64,000 nucleotides of DNA from Marvinbryantia sp. (GTDB taxonomy: Bacteria > Bacillota > Clostridia > Lachnospirales > Lachnospiraceae), in assembly GCA_016297895.1 (NCBI GenBank), contig JAEDFS010000003.1:37758-101757 (forward strand). Reading direction: 5' to 3'. Both the position numbers and the translations under genes were made by a program. Numbering within the stretch: the first letter of the stretch is position 1; each line of letters starts with the position of its first letter. This document shows, piece after piece, positions 16,938-25,663 of this stretch. A model generated the notes under the pieces. It was not told where the DNA came from and searched no databases. It saw nothing but the letters and a program-made list of their open reading frames with translations.

Positions 16938-17020
16938 TATGATACCAGGGATTGTGAAAGTGCAAAGCACGAAACAATCCGTAGGTATCATAGTTGGGGG
17001 CTTTTGACCCCAACATCATT
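16938..17020 (+). repeat. Dispersed structured repeat, copy A
   Basis: A long stem-loop (ATGATACC...GGTATCAT with inner GGATTGT/ACAATCC and TGC-AAA-GCA) followed by a GTTGGGG / CCCCAAC hairpin (16993-16999 / 17008-17014). The last ~55 bases match, with about three differences, the reverse complement of 57394-57450. The element sits between the fba stop and a second terminator. A lone related hairpin is at 31116-31137. Confidence 0.8.
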
Positions 17021-17039
17021 TTATAAAGAAAATAGAGAT

Positions 17040-17078
17040 GGCCATATTGGGACAGAATGTCCCGATGTGGCTGTTTTT
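17040..17078 (+). terminator. Rho-independent terminator after fba
   Basis: A 14-base stem GGCCATATTGGGAC / GTCCCGATGTGGCT (G-U pairs only as imperfections), AGAAT loop, then five T at 17074-17078. Confidence 0.9.
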
Positions 17079-17154
17079 GTGCCGGAAATTTTTTTCGGGA
17101 CTTTCGAAAAATTCTGAACACAAGCGGCACGATTATCGTAAAAAGGAGATTTGT

Positions 17155-17781
17155 ATGACAGTAGAATACAGGAATCAGGAACACAGGGAGAGTAAGGCGG
17201 AAATTCTTCGCCGTCAATCCAAAGAAAGATTTTTGAAATATGATCAGGAGAAGATGATTTCTCTTTTCCATCTGCCCCATGATGAGGAATCGATGCATAT
17301 TGATTTCCTTGGTCAGACATATACGATCAATCGGAAAAACGGGGAACTGATGCAGGGGGCACGGTTGGCAGATCTCGATGAAATGGCATCCATTTATGAA
17401 TTTTTAACTACAGCAACCCATCTGCCTGAAGAGACCGGTGACTGGAGGTCCATTGCAGCCCTTTGTACAAACACGACCGATACCTCCCTTGGAAGATACA
17501 TTGAATATCTCCAACCATTTGAAGGAAAGTTGCCTCTTATGCGGGAGGCATGTCAGAAGCTTGGCGGTATTCCCGCCAATAAAGGGGATGTAAGCAGTTT
17601 TATCCCGGTGTTTGACGGGATCACGGTATGGTTTCAATACTGGGAAGCTGATGATGAATTTCCGGCATCGGTACAGTTTTTATGGGATGCATCCATTGTT
17701 GATTTCTTTAGATGGTCCATCCTCTGGAATATCATGACCTGTATTACAAACCGCATGAAAGAAGTGGCTGGGATAGAGTAA
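17155..17781 (+). CDS. DUF3786-like protein
   Basis: 208-residue soluble protein without signal peptide or membrane helix. Recognisable segments are HIDFLGQTYTINRKNGEL, a YEFLTTATHLPEETGDWRS stretch and the C-terminal PVFDGITVWFQYWEADDEFPAS, which match my memory of DUF3786 (often near corrinoid or Fe-S proteins in anaerobes). AAAGGAG lies 6 bases before the ATG at 17155; the frame extends 39 codons upstream into the fba terminator but that part has no start signal. Function unknown. Confidence 0.78.
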   Translation: MTVEYRNQEHRESKAEILRRQSKERFLKYDQEKMISLFHLPHDEESMHIDFLGQTYTINRKNGELMQGARLADLDEMASIYEFLTTATHLPEETGDWRSIAALCTNTTDTSLGRYIEYLQPFEGKLPLMREACQKLGGIPANKGDVSSFIPVFDGITVWFQYWEADDEFPASVQFLWDASIVDFFRWSILWNIMTCITNRMKEVAGIE

Positions 17782-17794
17782 GACAGATTCAAAA

Positions 17795-17820
17795 AATGCC
17801 ACAGGCATTCTTGCTCTTTT
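17795..17820 (+). terminator. Probable terminator after the DUF3786-like gene
   Basis: AATGCC-ACA-GGCATT stem followed by a T-rich tract (CTTGCTCTTTTT). The same AATGCCAC(A/C)GGCATT palindrome recurs at 37515-37531. Confidence 0.6.
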
Positions 17821-17927
17821 TGGAAAAATTGTAAGTTTTCTGTGATTATAGTTGATTCTGTATGCGGGCGGGTGTAAAATCGGTTGTAAAAGTGATACAA
17901 TTGCAGAGAGACAGAAAGGAAGAGTGG

Positions 17928-18101
17928 ATGATGATAGATATGGAAAGTGCCGGGAGAATCATGGATCTGATCCGGATGGATGACAGAGATTTTTACGACC
18001 ATTATGTGGATGATCTGGGTGAAGAGGAAAAAGACGGGTTTTTGAGGGAATTTCCGGAGTTTGAGGAATTTCGGAAACCGGTAAAGAAGGAGGCAAAATA
18101 G
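17928..18101 (+). CDS. Small acidic protein, unknown function
   Basis: 57 residues starting at tandem ATGs (17928, 17931) behind AAAGGAAG. The composition is strongly acidic (DDRDFYDHYVDDLGEEEKD) with a basic end (KPVKKEAK), no membrane segment and no motif I recognise. It stands alone between two terminator-like hairpins (17795 and a weak CGGCAG/CTGCTG stem at about 18111-18136). Coding status rests on the ribosome site and the biased codon use. Confidence 0.5.
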   Translation: MMIDMESAGRIMDLIRMDDRDFYDHYVDDLGEEEKDGFLREFPEFEEFRKPVKKEAK

Positions 18102-18289
18102 TTTTGGTACGACGGCAGAGTAGTTGCAGTCGCTGCTGTTTTCTCATCACCCGCTGAAAATGTTATAAAAAATTCAAAAAAGTGTAGTTGGAATCCCCGG
18201 TCCCGTGTATAATGAAATAGGTACAGCCTTTCGGGGCAGTAAAATCAGGAAATACAAACGGATGCTTCGTTTGGAATATGGAGAGAAAA

Positions 18290-19594
18290 ATGATATATCT
18301 TGTGGATTATGAAAATGTAAGTTTAAGCGGGTTAGCGGGAATTGAGAAACTGGGAGAGGAAGACAAGGTCGTGGTATTTGTCGGCAATAATCTGGGATCG
18401 ATTCCTTTTGAGTGGCATATCCGCATCGCTGACTCCAGACCGGAGGTCAAATATATCAGATGTGGAAAAGTGTCCAAGAATTATCTGGATTTTCAGCTGG
18501 CTACTTTTTGCGGATATCTGATGGCAGGTCTGGAAAATGATAAAGTGTATGTGGTAAGTAAAGATAAAGGCTACGACAGCGTCGTGGATTTCTGGACAGA
18601 AAACAAGCCGGATGTGGGAGTAAAGCGTGTGGAATCCATTGATGAGAGTCTGGGAATCCTTCTAAACAAAGAGAAAAATCAGAGCCAGCGGCAGAGACGG
18701 AGCGGCACACGGACCCGGGGACGCCGCAATAATAACAATCGTCAGAGTTATAGTGCGGAGGTTCCGGCAGAGATTCCTGCAGAGGAGAACAAGGCTGTGG
18801 CTGTAGAAGCGGTGGAGACTCCGGTGGAGGAGACTAAGATCGAGGCTGTGGAAGCGGTGGAGACTCCGGTGGAGGAGACTAAGATCGAGGCTGTGGAAGC
18901 GGTGGAGACTCCGGTGGAGGAAATTAAGGTCGTGGCTGCGGAAACGGTAGAGAGTCCGATGGAGACTCCGACAGAGGAGACAAAGAATGTGTCGGAGGAA
19001 GTAATTAAGGATCTGGTGGCAGCAGGAAAAGAACCGGAGGCAGAGGAAGTAAAAACGGTTCCTATAGAAGCGATAGGGCAGGCTAAGTCTGATGGGCCAG
19101 AAGAAGCTTTGGAGCAGGCAGAAGAAGCGAAGGCGGCGGAGCCTGAACCGGTTGAAGAAGTGATAGAAGAGGCGAAGGCGGCGGAAGCTGAACTGGTTGA
19201 AGAAGTGATAGAAGAGGTGAAGGCGGCGGAAGCTGGGCAGGCTGCAGAAGCATTAGATGAATCGAAGCAGGCGGAAAAAGGAAAAGAACAGAAAGAAAAG
19301 AAGAAGCAGAAAAAACAGAAAGAGCAAAAAGAGCAAAAGGAAAAGAAAGCTGCGGAACCGGTCATGAACAAGCTCTCAGAGAGCACGAAGAAGCATATTC
19401 GGCAGAAGATCAAGGATGAGCAGCTGAAGGGCGGAAGCTATAAAACAATTTATAATATCTTTATGACGGAAAAAGCGAAGAATCGCTTTAATACAGCACT
19501 GGTAAAGGCATTTCAGCAGGAACGGGGCAACCGGATCTACAAGAAGCTGGTGTCTGAGTTTGAAGAACACCTGAAAAGTCAGAAAGAAGAATAG
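18290..19594 (+). CDS. PIN/NYN-like domain protein with acidic repeat linker
   Basis: 434 residues. Residues 1-130 look like a PIN/NYN-type nuclease domain: LVDYENVS with an early Asp, acidic residues in DFQLATFCGYLMA and the late VVSKDKGYDSVVDFW motif that supplies the last metal-binding Asp. Residues ~135-155 are Arg/Asn-rich (RGRRNNNNR), possibly RNA-binding. Residues ~160-330 are a Glu/Ala/Val/Pro-rich linker with two sets of 15-residue repeats (VEAVETPVEETKIEA and VEEVIEEAKAAEAEL), then a Lys/Glu/Gln coiled stretch and a basic helical C-terminal domain (residues ~360-434). The start at 18290 has GGAG 6 bases upstream; 18278 is the alternative. Nuclease activity is inferred. Confidence 0.78.
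   Translation: MIYLVDYENVSLSGLAGIEKLGEEDKVVVFVGNNLGSIPFEWHIRIADSRPEVKYIRCGKVSKNYLDFQLATFCGYLMAGLENDKVYVVSKDKGYDSVVDFWTENKPDVGVKRVESIDESLGILLNKEKNQSQRQRRSGTRTRGRRNNNNRQSYSAEVPAEIPAEENKAVAVEAVETPVEETKIEAVEAVETPVEETKIEAVEAVETPVEEIKVVAAETVESPMETPTEETKNVSEEVIKDLVAAGKEPEAEEVKTVPIEAIGQAKSDGPEEALEQAEEAKAAEPEPVEEVIEEAKAAEAELVEEVIEEVKAAEAGQAAEALDESKQAEKGKEQKEKKKQKKQKEQKEQKEKKAAEPVMNKLSESTKKHIRQKIKDEQLKGGSYKTIYNIFMTEKAKNRFNTALVKAFQQERGNRIYKKLVSEFEEHLKSQKEE
18800..18934 (+). repeat. Three tandem 45-bp repeats inside the PIN/NYN-like gene
   Basis: Units begin at 18800, 18845 and 18890; the first two differ by one base and the third diverges at its end. Each encodes 15 residues (VEAVETPVEETKI plus two), so copy-number change keeps frame. 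Confidence 0.92.
19121..19236 (+). repeat. Second 45-bp tandem repeat set in the same gene
   Basis: Full units at 19121 and 19166 and a partial one at 19211, encoding EEAKAAEPEPVEEVI-type 15-mers. The sequence differs from the first set but has the same period. Confidence 0.85.
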
Positions 19595-19595
19595 A

Positions 19596-19686
19596 ATTGG
19601 GTCTATACGAAAAAAAGTGTTGGCAAGATACTCGAAACATACGAATTCGGGTATCTGAGCCGACTTTTTTTGTGTATAGACCCAAT
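19596..19686. terminator. 91-base near-complete inverted repeat between convergent genes
   Basis: The outer arms ATTGGGTCTATAC (19596-19608) and GTATAGACCCAAT (19674-19686) pair perfectly. Inside, A7-GT pairs with AC-T7, then AGATAC with GTATCT and CGAA with TTCG. The A7/T7 flanks make it a working bidirectional terminator for the PIN-like gene (+) and xpt (-). Its extra 13-base arms are longer than a terminator needs. A variant of the right arm (GTATAGACCCCAAT) recurs about 60 bases further on, from about 19744. Confidence 0.85.
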
Positions 19687-19784
19687 GAAAGAATTATGTA
19701 AACTGAAGGCGTGAAAAATTGTATCTGGACAGGCAATTATTTTGTATAGACCCCAATTTATGCCAGATCGCTTGCTTGCTGTGC

Positions 19785-20363
19785 CTACTGCTCACGAAAT
19801 ACAATGGTTCCGTCTTCGTTCATGGCATCAACGATTGCCAGGGATTCCAGCTGGATCCCCTTTTCGCGAATGATATCTCCGCCTCTCTGGAAGCCTTTTT
19901 CAATGGCAATGCCGATTCCTTCTACCGTAGCGCCGGCATGTTCTACCAGATCCATGAGACCTAAGAGAGCGCAGCCGTTTGCCAGAAAATCATCGATGAT
20001 CAGCACATGATCCTCGGAATTCAGGAATTTTTTGGACATGATCACATCGTAAACCTTTCCGTGGGTGTAGGATTGAATTCTGGTACAATAGTTATCATTG
20101 TCCAGGTTGATGCTCTTTGATTTTTTGGCGAAGATCACAGGAACACCGAATTCTCTTGCCGCAATGGCAGCAATGCCGATGCCGCTGGCTTCGATGGTCA
20201 GAATCTTGTTGATGGGTTTGCCTGCGAACAGGCGTTTCCATTCTTTGGCCATTTCTTCAAACAGGGCAATGTCCATCTGATGATTGATAAAGCTGTCTAC
20301 TTTCAGCACGTTTCCCGGGCGGACAATGCCGTCCTTTCTGATGCGTTCTTCTAATAATTTCAT
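19785..20363 (-). CDS. xpt: Xanthine phosphoribosyltransferase
   Basis: 192-residue type I PRTase that converts xanthine (and PRPP) to XMP. Visible: N-terminal [12 protein letters not shown] and [13 protein letters not shown], the base-site region [19 protein letters not shown], and the PRPP loop [13 protein letters not shown]. It is the last gene of the minus-strand xanthine dehydrogenase cluster, 30 bases after xdhA, so the cell can either salvage xanthine or oxidise it. No purine riboswitch is present upstream. Confidence 0.94.
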   Translation of the reverse strand: MKLLEERIRKDGIVRPGNVLKVDSFINHQMDIALFEEMAKEWKRLFAGKPINKILTIEASGIGIAAIAAREFGVPVIFAKKSKSINLDNDNYCTRIQSYTHGKVYDVIMSKKFLNSEDHVLIIDDFLANGCALLGLMDLVEHAGATVEGIGIAIEKGFQRGGDIIREKGIQLESLAIVDAMNEDGTIVFREQ

Positions 20364-20393
20364 CTGTCTGATCTCCCGTGATATGATTTTCTG

Positions 20394-22676
20394 TTATTTG
20401 TTGTTCTGTGCTGCCATGGCGATCTGCTCCGGTGTAATGGGCAGTTCGCAGAATCTGGTTCCGGTGGCATGATAAATGGCATCGGCGATGGCGGGAAGCG
20501 GAGTGTTGATGACCACTTCTCCGATGGATTTGGCACCGAAGGGGCCGGTCTTCTCATAGCTGCTTTCAAATTCTACCCGGATATGACCGATGTCCTGGCG
20601 GGTGGGAATTTTATACTGCATCAGAGAGTTTTCCCACAGCTTTCCTTTGCTGCTGTAGCGGATATTTTCTGTCAGTGCCATTCCGATTCCCTGAAGGATG
20701 CCGCCTTCTGCCTGTACCCGGGCAAGATTGGGATTGACCGGTGTGCCGCAGTCTACGACGGCAGCAAACTCGATCACTTTGGTTTCCCCGGTGTTCAGGT
20801 CGATCTCCAACTCTGCTGCACCGACCATGAAAGGTGGCGGAGAGATGGGAGAAGTATGCTTTTCGGTGGCAGCCAGAGGAATGTCTGAGCCGCATTGGGA
20901 AGCGGTGACTACTTCTGTAAGAGAAACGGTCTGCCCATCCGGGGCAGAAAGGCTGTCCCCCTGGAACTGAACGTCATCCGGGCTGCAGTGAAGCAGAACG
21001 GAGGCCAGAGTACAGATCTGTTCCCGAAGGCGAAGGGCACATTTTTCCACCGCTTTTCCGGTCACATAGGTGGTACTGGAAGCATAGGAACCGGAATCGT
21101 AGGGAGAGGCATCGGTGTCTGCTCCGAATACGGAGATCTGGTCAACAGAGCATTCCAGGACTTCGGCAGCGATCTGTGCCAGGATGGTGTCGCATCCGGT
21201 ACCCATATCAGCGGCACCGATAGAGAGCATATACAGACCCTCATCGCCTAACTGAAGGGTGGCACTTCCTACATCGACGGCGGAAATACCGGATCCCTGC
21301 ATAGCCATTCCCATACCAACGCTTCGTACTTTACCGTTGCCCATATCCCGGACAGGATATTTTTCATCCCAATGGATCATTTCTTTTACTCTGGCAAGGC
21401 AGCGGTCCAGGGCACAGCTGGTATTTTCCTGGTTATAGTAGGCCGGCATGATCTGGCCTTCTTTTACAATGTTCATTTCCCTTAATGCAATGGGATCCAT
21501 ATGAAGCCGGTCCGCCAGTTCATTGACGGCAGACTCTACTGCGAACAGTCCCTGGGTTGCTCCGTATCCCCGGTAGGCACCGGCTGACATCACATTGGTA
21601 TATACCACGTCGCTGGTGAAGCGGAAGGCTTCCGCTTTTCCGTAAAGAGGAATGGATTTGTGGCCGGTCAGACCTACTGTGGTGGGTCCGTGTTCCCCGT
21701 AAGCACCGGTATTGGACAGGGTATAAAGGTCGATTCCGTGAATGATGCCGTCTTTTGTGGCGCCAAGTCTTACATGAAGCTCCATCTCATGTCTGGGAGA
21801 GGAAGCACTAAGAGATTCCTCTCTGGAGAAAATGATCTTGGATGGCTTTTTGGTTTTCCAGGTCACAAATGCCGGATACATTTCGCAGACAGAGGTCTGT
21901 TTGGCTCCGAATCCGCCGCCGATACGGGGCTTGGAGACACGAACCTTTGACTTTGGAATTCCAAGTGCATTGGCGATGATCCTTCTGCAGTGGAACACGA
22001 TCTGCGTGGAGCTGACCACATTCAGACGTCCATAGGTGTCGATGGTGCAGAAGGTACGGAAGGTTTCCATCATGGCCTGCTGACAGGCTTTGGTATGATA
22101 GGTGCGGTCGATGATCACATCACAGTGGGAAAGGACTTCTTCAATGTCTCCGCCGGAGCATTCGTCATGAGCGCACAGGTTTCGTTTATTATCTGCGCCT
22201 ACCGGGCAGAGGGCTTCCCAGTTGTCCTCCGGATGGACGAGAATGGGATTGTCTTTGGCTTTTCGGAAATCCAGGAGAGGTTCCAGAACTTCATAATCTA
22301 CCTTGATCATTTTCAGGGCACGGTCTACGCAGGCTTCATCCTTTCCGGCTACAATGGCTACCGGATCGCCCACAAAACGGACGTGGCGGTCCAGGAGCAG
22401 ACGGTCTCTGGGACTTGGTTCCGGATAGGTCTGACCCGCCTGGGTAAAGCGGGGGCCGTCCTGGGGTACATCTTCCCAGGTGAAAACAGCTTCGATTCCC
22501 GGAACTTTTAAGGCGGTATCGGTGCGGATGGACCGGATCATGGCATTGGCATGGGGAGAGCGGAGAAGCTTCACAATCAGGCAGTCTGCCGGAGCAATGT
22601 CATCGGTGTAGACCGGTTGTCCGGTGAGCACCTGCATGGCGTCTTTTTTCCGGACCGGCTTATTAACGGTATTCAT
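20394..22676 (-). CDS. xdhA: Xanthine dehydrogenase, molybdenum-binding subunit
   Basis: 760-residue large subunit that holds the molybdopterin cofactor and oxidises xanthine (or a related purine/aldehyde) to its hydroxylated product. Seen: N-terminal Ald_Xan_dh_C fold (DAMQVLTGQPVYTDDI), substrate/Moco segments GGGFGAKQ and GAYRGYGATQ, QGSGISAVDVG, and the catalytic Glu in GIGMALTENI. The start at 22676 is set by AGGAGG 7 bases upstream; it overlaps xdhC by 4 bases. The substrate is inferred from the neighbours xpt and a purine-type permease. Confidence 0.9.
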   Translation of the reverse strand: MNTVNKPVRKKDAMQVLTGQPVYTDDIAPADCLIVKLLRSPHANAMIRSIRTDTALKVPGIEAVFTWEDVPQDGPRFTQAGQTYPEPSPRDRLLLDRHVRFVGDPVAIVAGKDEACVDRALKMIKVDYEVLEPLLDFRKAKDNPILVHPEDNWEALCPVGADNKRNLCAHDECSGGDIEEVLSHCDVIIDRTYHTKACQQAMMETFRTFCTIDTYGRLNVVSSTQIVFHCRRIIANALGIPKSKVRVSKPRIGGGFGAKQTSVCEMYPAFVTWKTKKPSKIIFSREESLSASSPRHEMELHVRLGATKDGIIHGIDLYTLSNTGAYGEHGPTTVGLTGHKSIPLYGKAEAFRFTSDVVYTNVMSAGAYRGYGATQGLFAVESAVNELADRLHMDPIALREMNIVKEGQIMPAYYNQENTSCALDRCLARVKEMIHWDEKYPVRDMGNGKVRSVGMGMAMQGSGISAVDVGSATLQLGDEGLYMLSIGAADMGTGCDTILAQIAAEVLECSVDQISVFGADTDASPYDSGSYASSTTYVTGKAVEKCALRLREQICTLASVLLHCSPDDVQFQGDSLSAPDGQTVSLTEVVTASQCGSDIPLAATEKHTSPISPPPFMVGAAELEIDLNTGETKVIEFAAVVDCGTPVNPNLARVQAEGGILQGIGMALTENIRYSSKGKLWENSLMQYKIPTRQDIGHIRVEFESSYEKTGPFGAKSIGEVVINTPLPAIADAIYHATGTRFCELPITPEQIAMAAQNNK

Positions 22677-23149
22677 GACTGCGCCTCCTTTTCTTTTGTT
22701 TTTTTCCATTCCAGAAACGCAAGGATGCCGCGGAGCTGTCCTTCATATCCGGAACAGCGGCACAGATTCCCTGCCAGATATTCCCTGATCTCTTCTTCTG
22801 TCGGGAAAGGATTTTCCCGAAACAGAGCCAGAGCGTTCATGACAAAACCGGGGTTGCAGAAACCGCACTGCTCGGCACCCTGATCGGCGATGAAGGCAGA
22901 AAATTCTGCCGCTTCTTCCTGAAGGCCTTCCAGAGTAGTCACATGTTTGCCGTCGGCACGGGCAGCCGGGACAGAGCAGGAGAGGACAGGTTTATCCTCA
23001 AGAAATACGGTACACAGCCCGCAGTTTGAGGTCTCACAGCCCCTCTTTACGCTGGCGCAGCCCTGTTCCCGGACAAAATCCAGAAGAAGGGTATCCGGAG
23101 CGACTTCCGCCTCCAGTTTTTTTCCGTTTAAGATCAGATGAATCGTCAT
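22673..23149 (-). CDS. xdhC: Xanthine dehydrogenase, 2x[2Fe-2S] subunit
   Basis: 158-residue electron-transfer subunit. The plant-type ferredoxin cluster is bound by the cysteines of CASVKRGCETSNCGLC plus the later Cys in VLSCSV. The second cluster is bound by CGFC and the CRC of LAGNLCRCSGY. It is coupled by ATGA overlaps to both xdhB upstream and xdhA downstream, which implies a 1:1:1 complex. Confidence 0.93.
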   Translation of the reverse strand: MTIHLILNGKKLEAEVAPDTLLLDFVREQGCASVKRGCETSNCGLCTVFLEDKPVLSCSVPAARADGKHVTTLEGLQEEAAEFSAFIADQGAEQCGFCNPGFVMNALALFRENPFPTEEEIREYLAGNLCRCSGYEGQLRGILAFLEWKKTKEKEAQS

Positions 23150-23952
23150 AATGAAATCCCTCCCAGTTCCTGAATTGATCTGGAAGTCAGAACCTTTACC
23201 AGATGGCTTCGGTAGGCTGCACTTCCGCGCATATTTGAAGAGGTAGGCACCTGTTCGGCCGCATAAGCCCCGAAAAGATCTGCTTTTTCAGCGGTGATCT
23301 CACCTGAGAGAAGCTGTGTTTCATCTCTTAAGAGTATGGCTCTTGCGGGACGCGCCCCGATGGAAAATTTCCAGGAGTCTTCCTCGTCGGAAACCTGGCG
23401 GGAGACGGCACAGGCAAGTACCGGAAAATCCGTTGCCGTATTCCGTACGCTGTGGTAGGTCACAGCCAGGGGAGTCTTGCGGACGATGATCCGTACGCAG
23501 ATGTCCGTTCCGCATCCGGTGGCAGCGAAGGTCTCCATGGGAACCAGGCCGCCTTTGTACATCTCTACGTAGCTGTCCAGTGCGAGAAACATGGTCAGAA
23601 CATCGGAAAATCCGAAACGCCCTGCGATGCTTCCGCCGACGGTGGCAAGGTTTCGAAACTGCACCCCCACGATATGGCGAAGGGCTTCTTTCATGGCACC
23701 ACAGGTGTAGCGGGCAAGACCAGAATGAAGCTCCAGGTCACGCAGGGAGACCATGCATCCGATGGAAAAGGAATCTCCGGTCTCTTCAATCGTATCCAGC
23801 CCCAGATCAGACAGGTCAATGGCGGTCTGGACTCTGCGTTTCCCCATTTTCAGCCACAGCATTCCCCCCAGGATACGGCTGCCCCGCTTCTGGTTCAGCT
23901 GCCAGGCTTCTTCCAGAGTCTGGGGTTTTACATAGTTTTTTATGGTCATCAT
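23146..23952 (-). CDS. xdhB: Xanthine dehydrogenase, FAD-binding subunit
   Basis: 268-residue CO-dehydrogenase-medium-chain-type flavoprotein that passes electrons from the Fe-S subunit to NAD+ or another acceptor. Visible features are N-terminal YVKPQTLEEAW, RILGGMLWLKMGKR, the FAD-binding FRNLATVGGSIAGRFGFSD and a C-terminal CODH_med domain with GARPARAILLRD. It is first in the minus-strand operon, with GAGG before tandem ATGs. About 99 bases separate it from the next gene, where I find no confident promoter. Confidence 0.9.
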   Translation of the reverse strand: MMTIKNYVKPQTLEEAWQLNQKRGSRILGGMLWLKMGKRRVQTAIDLSDLGLDTIEETGDSFSIGCMVSLRDLELHSGLARYTCGAMKEALRHIVGVQFRNLATVGGSIAGRFGFSDVLTMFLALDSYVEMYKGGLVPMETFAATGCGTDICVRIIVRKTPLAVTYHSVRNTATDFPVLACAVSRQVSDEEDSWKFSIGARPARAILLRDETQLLSGEITAEKADLFGAYAAEQVPTSSNMRGSAAYRSHLVKVLTSRSIQELGGISL

Positions 23953-24051
23953 AAGAACATACCTCGACTTCGAAATTATCTGATTCCTAGTGTAACATAG
24001 AAAGCTGTGAAGTGCAATGAAACACGAAATGAGAAAATCCTGAATCCTTAT

Positions 24052-24762
24052 TTATATTGATATGGCTATTATCCCGCAAACTCCGGCGGCTGTGAGAACA
24101 CCAAGTGTCATACTGTCGGCAGGTGAAAAATGAAATACAAGGATCAATACCATGATTACCGTCATAATCAGGGTATGTATGACAGGAATGCTTTTTTTCA
24201 GCTTCTCATTTTTCAATAGAAGATACTTCTTTGGTCCGTGAACGCAGGCAATTTTCACATCATCGGAAGAAAGCATGATGAACAAAGGTGTACCAAGTCC
24301 GACGGAAAATCCGAAATTATTAAATAGAACATAGGTATAGATATCTTCGATCCATGTCCCAAAGAAATAGTAAAGTCCGAATCCTAAAAACCAGCTTACG
24401 GTTAAGGCGGCCGAAAAGCAGATAAGCACATATCTGAGAATATTACTGTTTTTATGCAGATTAGGCTGTTCATCGGAATAAATATGCCACAGCCTGTAAG
24501 GAAGATATGCGGCAGCCATATTTCCGAAGAAACCCAAAACAGAAGTACCGTTAAACGTACCGAACATGTCAGCGATCATGTTTCCCACTCCACAGGCGAA
24601 AGCGCCCAAAGGACCGCATATCATTCCTGCTATCGGAGGGAGAGCATTTACGGGTCTGACTTCGGTAAAGCCTTCCACAAGTATCATAACCTTAAAGGGG
24701 ATTCCGAGCACCAGAAAAGCGGCAAGCACGATAAAAAACTGCTTTGGTTTACTTAGCTTCAA
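24052..24762 (-). CDS. Polytopic membrane protein, possible ECF-type substrate-binding component
   Basis: 236 residues with about six membrane helices. The segment EVRPVNALPPIAGMICGPLGA followed by GNMIADMFGTF resembles the region of S-components of energy-coupling-factor transporters, but I cannot name a substrate. It starts with TTG behind AGGAGG and overlaps the EamA gene by 14 bases, so it is the third gene of an operon with the two upstream membrane proteins. By eye the three genes are more A+T-rich than the flanking DNA. Confidence 0.6.
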   Translation of the reverse strand: MKLSKPKQFFIVLAAFLVLGIPFKVMILVEGFTEVRPVNALPPIAGMICGPLGAFACGVGNMIADMFGTFNGTSVLGFFGNMAAAYLPYRLWHIYSDEQPNLHKNSNILRYVLICFSAALTVSWFLGFGLYYFFGTWIEDIYTYVLFNNFGFSVGLGTPLFIMLSSDDVKIACVHGPKKYLLLKNEKLKKSIPVIHTLIMTVIMVLILVFHFSPADSMTLGVLTAAGVCGIIAISI

Positions 24763-25648
24763 GCTTTTTTCCTCCTTTCCGGAAAAGAAAACCGGTTTCC
24801 GAAATCATCGCTCCTATCATAATTACAACCGCACCGAATACAGCTGCAGCAGTAAAATGCTCCTCAAAAGCCGTAGGTATCAGAACAGCCAGCACCAGCG
24901 TAACGATCGGTTCGGTGGAAGCGATGATCGTTACGCTCATCGGGTCTGAATATTTTTGAGAATACATAAGTGCAACGTAAGCATATGCCTTACTGAAAAA
25001 TGCAAGTATAAATATGGACGAAAGCATTTCATTGGTGTATGTAAGGGAAGCAAAAGTAGTCGGTTCCTCAAGGAACCACATAATAAATCCTGAAATTGCC
25101 GTAATCCACATTTGCAAAATGCTTAAAACCAGTGGGTCTTCTTCCTTTGTGATTTTATCTGCTGCAATCGTATAGACAGAAGCCACCAAAGCGGAAAGCA
25201 GCATAAACAATGCGCCTTCGCTGAAAATGTTTTCCGCTCTGAATCCGCTTGTGATCATGATTCCCGTCATGATCACAACAGCCCCCAGCATATTATTCCG
25301 GGAAGGCCTTTTTCTCATTATGATCAGAACAACAGGAACAATCATGATTGAGGACGAAGCAAGAACACTTGCTGTAGACGAAGCAAGCCTGTCGATTCCC
25401 ATTTTATCAAAAATCAGATTGAAAAGCAGTAAGCCCGACAGGGCTGCGGATTTGAGAAAGGTAGCGAATGATGTCTTTATGATTTTTTTAAAGAACACCA
25501 TAGTCAGCAAAGCAGCGGCAATACCACAGGTCATCGTCAGGTATGCATAGGTTGACAGGTCTGGCGGCAGATTTTTTATAAAAACGTATGAGGCTGCCCA
25601 GCACAGGGTAATTGAAAATAACAGAATATTGTTTTCGGTTCTGCTCAT
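24749..25648 (-). CDS. EamA/DMT-superfamily transporter
   Basis: 299 residues with ten predicted membrane helices in two EamA repeats (first half around SYVFIKNLPPDLSTYAYLTM; second half around YAYVALMYSQKYSDPMSVTIIASTEPIVTLVLA). The latter is the typical end-of-repeat motif of drug/metabolite exporters. GGAGG precedes the ATG. It is the middle gene of a three-gene minus-strand operon. Substrate unknown. Confidence 0.85.
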   Translation of the reverse strand: MSRTENNILLFSITLCWAASYVFIKNLPPDLSTYAYLTMTCGIAAALLTMVFFKKIIKTSFATFLKSAALSGLLLFNLIFDKMGIDRLASSTASVLASSSIMIVPVVLIIMRKRPSRNNMLGAVVIMTGIMITSGFRAENIFSEGALFMLLSALVASVYTIAADKITKEEDPLVLSILQMWITAISGFIMWFLEEPTTFASLTYTNEMLSSIFILAFFSKAYAYVALMYSQKYSDPMSVTIIASTEPIVTLVLAVLIPTAFEEHFTAAAVFGAVVIMIGAMISETGFLFRKGGKKLEAK

Positions 25649-25663
25649 AAAAATCCTCCGAAA

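Noticed and set aside
17038..17154. Upstream extension of the DUF3786-like gene
   Set aside because: The extra 39 codons run through the fba terminator and have no ribosome site, while AAAGGAG fits the 17155 start.
23953..24051. Purine riboswitch before the xdh operon, xpt or the permease
   Set aside because: No three-way-junction core with the TATA...TACTG-type loops was found in any of these leaders.
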